From the NCBI GenBank assembly GCA_932521025.1, contig OW051473.1, forward strand, positions 6,510,001 to 6,574,000: 64,000 nt of DNA, in the 5' to 3' direction. Under the pieces are notes generated by a model, which did no database searches, was not told the origin of the DNA, and was given only the letters and a program-made list of their open reading frames with translations. Of this stretch, positions 58,201-64,000 are shown piece after piece (the first letter of the stretch is position 1; each line of letters begins with the position of its first letter). Source of the stretch: Oscheius onirici (lineage: Eukaryota > Nematoda > Chromadorea > Rhabditida > Rhabditidae). The translations under genes were made by a program, and so were the position numbers.

Positions 58201-59669
58201 TGGGAGATGACAGTCTTTCCGCAACCGAAGGCTCCGGGAATGGCGGTGGTTCCTCCCTGGACGCAAGGGAACAGAGCGTCGAGCACACGTTGTCCGCAAA
58301 GAAGCGGGTTGTTGGCGGCGAGCTTCTCAGCGACTGGACGGGGGTTACGGACGGGCCAGACCTGGAGCATACTGAACTTCTGTTTGTGTCCGGCGAATTC
58401 GACCTCGACGAGAATGTCCTGAAAATGGAATGAATGAAATGTCAAACATCAATCTTACAGTGACAGTGTAAGATCCAGAAGGAGCAACATAGGTGACGGT
58501 TCCGCAAGCGTTGGGTGGGAGCAGGATGCTGTGCTTGATGAGAACGTTCTCGTGAACGGATCCGAGGATGTCTCCTCCGGTGATGTGAGATCCGACTCCG
58601 ACGTTCTTGTTAGCAACATAGTCCCACTTGGCATCACGGGAAAGAGCGTTGGTGGAGATACCCTTAGGGATGTAGATGGACTGAGTCATATCGGCAATAT
58701 CTTTCAGAGGACGCTGAATTCCGTCGAAAATGGAACCCATAATTCCGGGGCCAAGCTCGACGGAAAGGGGCTTTCCAGTACGGAGCACGGGGTCTCCAAT
58801 GGTGACAGCGGCTGAAAATGATTTTGTCAAAACTGTTTTGTAATATCTGTAAAAGCTTCATCTATATGGCTTGTCCCCACAGCCAAAATCTTTCGCACAA
58901 CACGGCAAATCAGAGAGTATGCCGCGTACAGAGACGCAGAGAGGTAGCCAATCGCAACCGATAAGGCAAAAGACCGACAAATGATCGGTGGTAGATCGAT
59001 TCATAATCGGAAAATATAGCTAACCGAGCATTATTTAAGCAAAAGAGCTCATTAATATGGTTGTATTATTCATTTTAATGAACACTCTTGTAAATTCTAT
59101 GCCAAAAAGGTGTGCCAAATTCGAGAATAGAGAGACTGTGAAGAAATGGAAATCCATGATTAGTTCAAAAGTGATCGCAGCAGCTAAAGAACAAAGCTCT
59201 GAACTGTTTCCATTTCTGTTTAAGCCTTATAAGCTTTTGCTACGATGGTGTCCCTTGTTGCAAACTCTATTTTGTTTGGAGGAAATAATTAAAAAGAGTG
59301 TGTTAAAACTTACAGGTCTCCTCGTATACTTGGATGGTGGCGTAGTCACCCTCGAGACGAATGATCTCTCCGACAAGTTCGCCGTGTCCTACACGCACCA
59401 GCTCGTACATGGCAGATCCGGCCATCTTCTCGGCCGTTACGACTGAAAAAATATATTTTGCCCTTGTGTACATATTCTGTTTCTTTATATTCCAGTACAC
59501 GTTTCAATAAAGCAGGAACGTATTGGTAACCAACACAGACCGTATAAATTTTGTTAGTGTGCCGGAATTCAAACAAAATTAACTGTGAAAACAACGTACC
59601 GGGTCCGGAGACTCCGTAGACGAATCCATAGGTGGATTCCTTGTCACCGTCGCGAGCACTGGGAGCCAT
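55292..59669 (-). CDS. vha-13: V-type proton ATPase catalytic subunit A
   Basis: Eight exons close exactly in frame to 613 residues: 59669-59600, 59442-59314, 58811-58459, 58418-57757, 57714-57577, 55865-55682, 55639-55427, 55384-55292. The start lies 2 bases after TTTTCAG. It has the N-terminal beta-barrel ([20 protein letters not shown]), the A-subunit non-homologous region, Walker A GAFGCGKT, the catalytic-Glu region [19 protein letters not shown], Walker B-like [26 protein letters not shown] and the C-terminal helical domain. Length matches the family (about 606-617). Subunit A hydrolyses ATP in the V1 head, acidifying organelles and extracellular spaces. Intron 55866-57576 holds a complete gene on the other strand. 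Confidence 0.95.
56259..57455 (+). CDS. Four-TM membrane protein nested in the V-ATPase intron
   Basis: Five exons (about 56259-56635, 56675-56819, 56867-57077, 57120-57260, 57302-57455) join in frame. The N-terminus is Pro-rich and cytoplasmic ([10 protein letters not shown]). TM1 ([20 protein letters not shown]) is followed by a large loop of about 120 residues with four N-glycosylation sites (NST, NDT, NFT, NDT). TM2-TM4 come in quick succession, and the tail ends PPIQNFSSF. One long outer loop plus four TM segments recalls tetraspan families, but the claudin and tetraspanin signature motifs are not seen. AATAAA occurs at 57549. The family is not recognised. Confidence 0.75.
57549..57554 (+). 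terminator. Poly(A) signal of the nested four-TM gene
   Basis: AATAAA about 95 bases after its stop codon, still inside the V-ATPase intron and just before the host exon at 57577. The nested transcript can therefore end within the host intron. Confidence 0.5.
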
Positions 59670-60612
59670 ACCTGAAAATTTGCTTGTAAAAAGATGAAAT
59701 TTTGAATGAGAAAAGAAAATCAGATGAAGACGAGGGATTGTTAAAGTTTGTCATTTCTCTACCCGCAAAAACTGCATGTTCAAATATGCACAATGGTTAG
59801 TTTCTAAAGATTCAAAAATGGTGGAAAACGGTAGTTGCTTGAAAAGTTCTCAGTAAAAGCGAAGTTCCACGTCTATGTGCTTTCGAGCAACAAAAAGTCG
59901 ATAGTTGGGGGAAAAGCCTAGTGTTTCACAAAGTTTTTATGAGAGATGGTTGCAACTGGTGAGGAGTGAGGATTGAATGCAGACTGCTTCTGACATGTTC
60001 GTAGAGCATGGCGTAGTGCGATTTGCACATTCAAAATCGAAGACCAATGGTCGACAGGGATGGCCGCGGCAACCGTGGCGGGACCAATAGTTTTCGGCCG
60101 AAACACTACGATAGCTCGCCATTCGGTGCACGCTTTATAGAATTAAAGTTTTTCAAATTAAATTACTGAGCTTATCTCGCTGTGTTAAATAATGTTTTTA
60201 TGATTATTACATGTGAAATTTCAAGGAGAATAAGAAAATTAGGTTCGCACCATGCTGAAAATTCAATAGCCAAGGTATTGAAGTAGTCGAAAGGCCCAGA
60301 TTATTAGAGAGTGCAAAGCCATTTAGCGATGACTGAGAGATCTCCTGCTTCCTATATTGATTGTGGCCAGCTTTCATGTACCGCAAACAAAAGATCGTAT
60401 AATTTATTGTTATAACTTTAATACAATAAATAGTTTCGAATATCGAATACTCTTAACAATGACAGGTACGACTTTTTGGGATTTGAGCTAATAATTTAAA
60501 AAATGGGAAAGACCTGTTCGAAAGTAATTGCCGATGACGTTTAAAGCAAACAAGGGAAGATCAAACTGAAAGATTCGAGTAACTGACAGATTTGAGGGAA
60601 CAAGATTAAAGA
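59670..60612. other. Intergenic, V-ATPase promoter region
   Basis: About 0.94 kb between the V-ATPase start and the stop of the MAM-domain gene, both on the minus strand. Short frames only. It should contain the V-ATPase promoter and the MAM gene 3' UTR. Confidence 0.55.
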
Positions 60613-63600
60613 TCATGCATTGTCGAATTCCTGGAACGGTTCTCCTTCTGTCATCTCATCAATGTATTCCGGTGCAAATCCTCTAGGATCGCAAATAGCC
60701 ACTCTCATATTATCTATGGCCATTGCCGCCCGTGCTTCCGACCTTTCACTGTTGTGGGCCACCAAATAGAACTGAATCGGGGAGATTACAAACACCGTCA
60801 TATTATGCATACGTGTGTAGTTCCAGGTGGTAACTGAACATGAACCGTGTTCCATCTGTACGCGTTTCTAGATGAGACAGATCGGAGAATCGAGGGACAT
60901 TGCATAAATGAAGAGACGCTTCTCAGAGGATTGGTATATCTCGAGCCTGAATACGTTTCCAAAGGCAAATAAGGCAATGGTTACCCAAACACAATCTAAT
61001 CGTTGTCAATTGCGACGGCCTGTAGTATTGGAACAGCAGAACATTCAGAGATCTTGTCGAATTGAACTTGGGAGACTCGAGAATTGCAATATCCCCAGGA
61101 TCCAGTAGTGAAGATACAAACTGTCCATTTGATGCAGCTGAACCGGTTTTTTTTAAGATAAAAACTACACTTACTCGGTCTAACATCCGAGGTACCAGTC
61201 AAAGGATAGCCAAAACCCCTGTTCCTCAAAGTCCACGGCTTCTTTGTCAGTCCGTGGTTGAGATAATTGCAAGCATTGTCTGAACATGCATTATTTACTA
61301 GCCCTCTTTATACACACCGTCAAAATTGCAATTGAGCAGGTGACAATAGTCTTCCATTGGAGACTCAGTGGTAGTTGTTTGAATGACCCATCGATTGGTA
61401 GTATTCCTTCCGTGATCAGGTATTACTGGATGCACTGTTCCGGGGGCAATTGTTCTGCTAAACAAACCATATACAGAAAATCGTTGCAACTTACGTGAAA
61501 GGTCGTTTTTTCGTGTACGGCTCTTTAGTAGAAACTTTGTTTGGAAAAACTGGTGGGAGAGTAACGACCCAAGGATAAGGCCTTGCAGGAGAACTACTTC
61601 TAGGCTGCCAGGGATGAATTTTGGGATATTGGGTAGTACTAAAGCGTCCTGAAATTTTTCTCTGTTAGTTTTTAAAGTACAAAAAACCTGTAAGCACCAA
61701 ATCTTCTGTTGTCGGTTCTTCAGTTGGTGGTTCAGTCGTGGTGGTTGTGGTTGTTGTGGTTGTAGGCGTTGTTGTAGTGGTCGGACGTTCGGTAGTAGTA
61801 ATTACTTCAGTAGGAGGCGTAGGGAGTACCGTTGTTGGTCGTCCTGATCCTTTGACGAGTCCTCCAGCTCCGCATTCTCCAATATACGCAATTTCATCAA
61901 TTACCAAGTAGCGATTCTTCACTCCTGGCTCCCATTGTGGAACGATGTTCAGCTAAAGTTACGTTCGAATTCAAATTAAAAACCCTACAGTAAACGACTC
62001 TCTAATGGATTGATTAATCTCAAAAACTGCCAAATTGTGGCGTTGATGCTTTGTAGGTCTGCTTTGATCCACACAAATCAGCACATCGCTGTCAATTCCA
62101 TATCCAAGGGCGCAAACTTGCAGTAGAATGTCGCCATTGGACCAATACCGGAAAAGAATCTACAGAAAGTTTTGCTAACTAGGGCATGTCTCACCTTTCC
62201 AGAGCCCACTTGACATCTGATAGGATCACTTGTTAGCATTGCTGATCCCTGAAGTACAAGAGCGGCTGGATAGGACGGCAACAGTTCAGGATCAACGACT
62301 GATTCTTCCAAGGACGGAATTGCGCCTTCTTGAATAACTGCCCAGCGTCCAGCTTCAGCACCCCATTGACAAGAAAACTCATCATTGAAACCACAAAGAA
62401 GTTTTGTTGATTCGTTGATGATCATTCCTGAACTACTGAGGTGTTGGAGAAGTTTTCCACCTACCAGTTCTTTTGTCAAATAGGGGACTAGTCTTGTTTC
62501 CAAAGATCATCAAGTCGAATGGTATGTCAGTAGTAGATGGTGGAAGAACGGTGCTGCTGAAACGTTCAGAGTTTGATGGCATTTGTGTAGACGAACCCGA
62601 ACTTGTCTATAACAACACTAGGTAGTTCACTAGACGGCTCAGGAGTAGGAAGCGTTGAAGGTTCGGGAGATTCTGTACTATTCTCATAAGCAATTAAAAA
62701 TAATCTAAACCTGTGATCAACTCAGTTGTAGTCGCGGTTGTTGTCGTTCCAGCAGTGGTAGTTGTGGTCGTTGCTTCTGGAGTCGAACTAGTTCTTCTCA
62801 TGGTCCAAGGAATCACTGTAGGAGCGACTGTTGTCTGAACAAGCATGTTTGAAACAAAACAAAATTACCATTACGTCTGGCCTTCCTCGTACAGGAGGTC
62901 TGATCGTGGCTTCACAAGTCGAGGCATCATACCGGATATCATCAAGTACAAGTACTCCTGGCTGATTGTTCGGAGATATCATTATCTGAACAATAAGTCA
63001 AAAAGTCTACGAATATGTTCTCACTCTGAACGGCTTCTGCATTTCTGGTATCTTCAGAGCCACTTTCCCCGGCATTATACGAGAATTCAGCATTCCAGTA
63101 CAATTAAACTTGCTTCCCATTTCATCAGTCAAACAAATTTCCAAATCAGCATTTCCTGAAGTTTGTATTCAACGATTTGAGATAAAGTTTTACCAATAGC
63201 CCAATAAATGAAAGAAAGTTCTGCGAATCCTCTTTGACATCTGACAGCATCGGTCATTAGCACATCCACAGGTTGTCCTCTGGACTCAATGAGAGCAAAC
63301 GGTTCTCGAGGAATCTGCATGGTGCCGGTAGCTGCTAACCATAAAATACTGTCAGGCTCTCCTCTTGCTACTCTCCATCTGTCTATGTGTCCTCCCACCG
63401 ATGCCCATCTGAAAGTCGAGAGTAAACATGAACAAAAAACCACAGACCGGCAATCAGTATCAAATGAGCAGTCGTATGATAAAAGTTCGTGATTTGCTGG
63501 GAGTGGAGGTAAATCTGATGTTGTTACAAAAAGTCCCAAGGCTACCTAAATTACAATTAATCTACAGTAGAAGCTGAAACCTGTAATATTCGACTGAGGA

Positions 63601-63640
63601 TCGTGTTGGGGCCATTTTGGAGCGGCGTCGTTCGATCCAT
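60613..63640 (-). CDS. Secreted protein with three MAM domains and Thr-rich linkers
   Basis: A hydrophobic N-terminus (ILSRILQVALGLFVTTS) follows one possible start at 63640; an in-frame ATG at 63763 is an alternative. MAM1 (about 63490-62870) has CSFDTDCRWASVGGHIDRW, ALIESRG and VLVLDDIRYDASTCE. A Thr/Pro-rich linker follows, then MAM2 (about 62410-61860: LLCGFNDEFSCQWG, AALVLQG, YLVIDEIAYIGECG). Then comes a linker of almost pure Thr with Pro/Glu, and MAM3 (about 61440-60650: CNFDGDNACNYLNH, NMRVAICDPRG). The stop is at 60613 and no TM segment is seen, so it is probably secreted. MAM domains mediate adhesion in extracellular and apical matrix proteins. Many introns of about 40 bases make exact exon limits approximate. 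Confidence 0.78.
61725..61800 (-). repeat. ACN-codon microsatellite encoding poly-Thr
   Basis: A run of ACC/ACA/ACG/ACT codons (minus strand) encodes about 25 threonines with occasional Pro and Glu, inside the second linker of the MAM gene. It is expected to be O-glycosylated and length-variable. Confidence 0.75.
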
Positions 63641-64000
63641 CCCCCTGGCCCTGGAGGAGAAATCTCTGTCTGAAACCCACATGGGATACATGGGAACAAA
63701 AGCAGAGGAGATCAAGATGAGTTGGGTAGGCAGGCGTGAATGAGTGAAGTGCACCGCACACAAATATCGAGGCGCGAAGTTATAGCCTTTCTGTTATAGT
63801 CAAGACGTCCGGTAATTTGGTGTTTTAAATATATTTTGTCAAATGTTAACGATCAATGTGAAACACGAGTAATACTTTTACTCTTCTCAATTTCTTCGTT
63901 ATATAAGCTTCACGGTGATAACCCAATCATACTAATCCAATCATACCACAAAATAGCAGGGAAAATCTATTTTTCAAGTTGCTTTAATACAATATGTAAT
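63641..64000. other. Upstream region of the MAM gene
   Basis: AT-rich right end of the window with no supported gene other than possible 5' codons of the MAM gene (up to 63763). Confidence 0.5.

Noticed and set aside
59057-59446. 129-codon plus-strand frame in a V-ATPase intron
   Set aside because: Its second half is antisense to a confirmed V-ATPase exon and the first half has no recognisable feature.
1-64000. CRISPR arrays, operons with ribosome binding sites, prophage or insertion sequences
   Set aside because: The sequence is eukaryotic with spliced genes; no regularly spaced repeats or bacterial signals were seen.

Overview
The window is nuclear DNA from a nematode, most likely a rhabditid. 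Several things point this way. Protein genes are split by many short introns (often 35-60 bp) with TTTCAG/TTTTAG acceptors. Several start codons sit a few bases after a similar acceptor, as expected for spliced-leader trans-splicing. The gene families are worm-type: an EGL-15-type FGF receptor with paired cassette exons, a warthog/Hint hedgehog-related protein, and flp-2, flp-3 and flp-28 type FMRFamide precursors. I could not name the genus.

Layout. 0.9-1.15 kb (-): 5' part of a heparan sulfate 3-O-sulfotransferase that runs off the left edge. 1.3-11.2 kb: gene-poor DNA with a mariner-like foldback element, tRNA-like Pol III units and a small tandem repeat. 11.2-14.1 kb (-): ADA2 transcriptional adaptor, complete in 13 exons. 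16.1-21.2 kb (+): EGL-15/FGFR receptor tyrosine kinase. 22.9-25.7 kb (+): hedgehog-related protein with a Hint domain. 27.3-27.8 kb (+): candidate secreted peptide precursor. 28.1-28.4 kb (-): 73-residue membrane microprotein. 30.7-33.1 kb (-): CCDC6-type coiled-coil protein. 35.8-48.1 kb (+): glutamate synthase (GOGAT), with three FMRFamide-like peptide genes on the opposite strand inside one 3.4-kb intron. 48.3-49.5 kb (-): Cys-rich secreted, possibly GPI-anchored protein. 51.4 kb: tRNA-like element fused to a 19-bp perfect hairpin. 53.0-54.4 kb (-): tandem pair of small single-pass membrane proteins. 55.3-59.7 kb (-): V-ATPase subunit A, whose 1.7-kb intron holds a four-TM gene on the + strand. 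60.6-63.6 kb (-): protein with three MAM domains and Thr-rich linkers.

The genes are unrelated in function (chromatin, signalling, neuropeptides, nitrogen metabolism, proton pumping, extracellular matrix), as is normal for a worm chromosome. The main architectural theme is nesting: two housekeeping genes each carry foreign genes, antisense, inside an intron. From memory, C. elegans also has flp-2, flp-3 and flp-28 next to a glutamate synthase gene (cosmid W07E11, X chromosome), so that block looks like conserved microsynteny.

Exon coordinates were read by eye. Those of ada-2, vha-13, the three flp genes, the tandem membrane pair, the microprotein and the peptide precursor close in frame exactly. 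Those of GOGAT, the hedgehog-related gene and the MAM gene are approximate.
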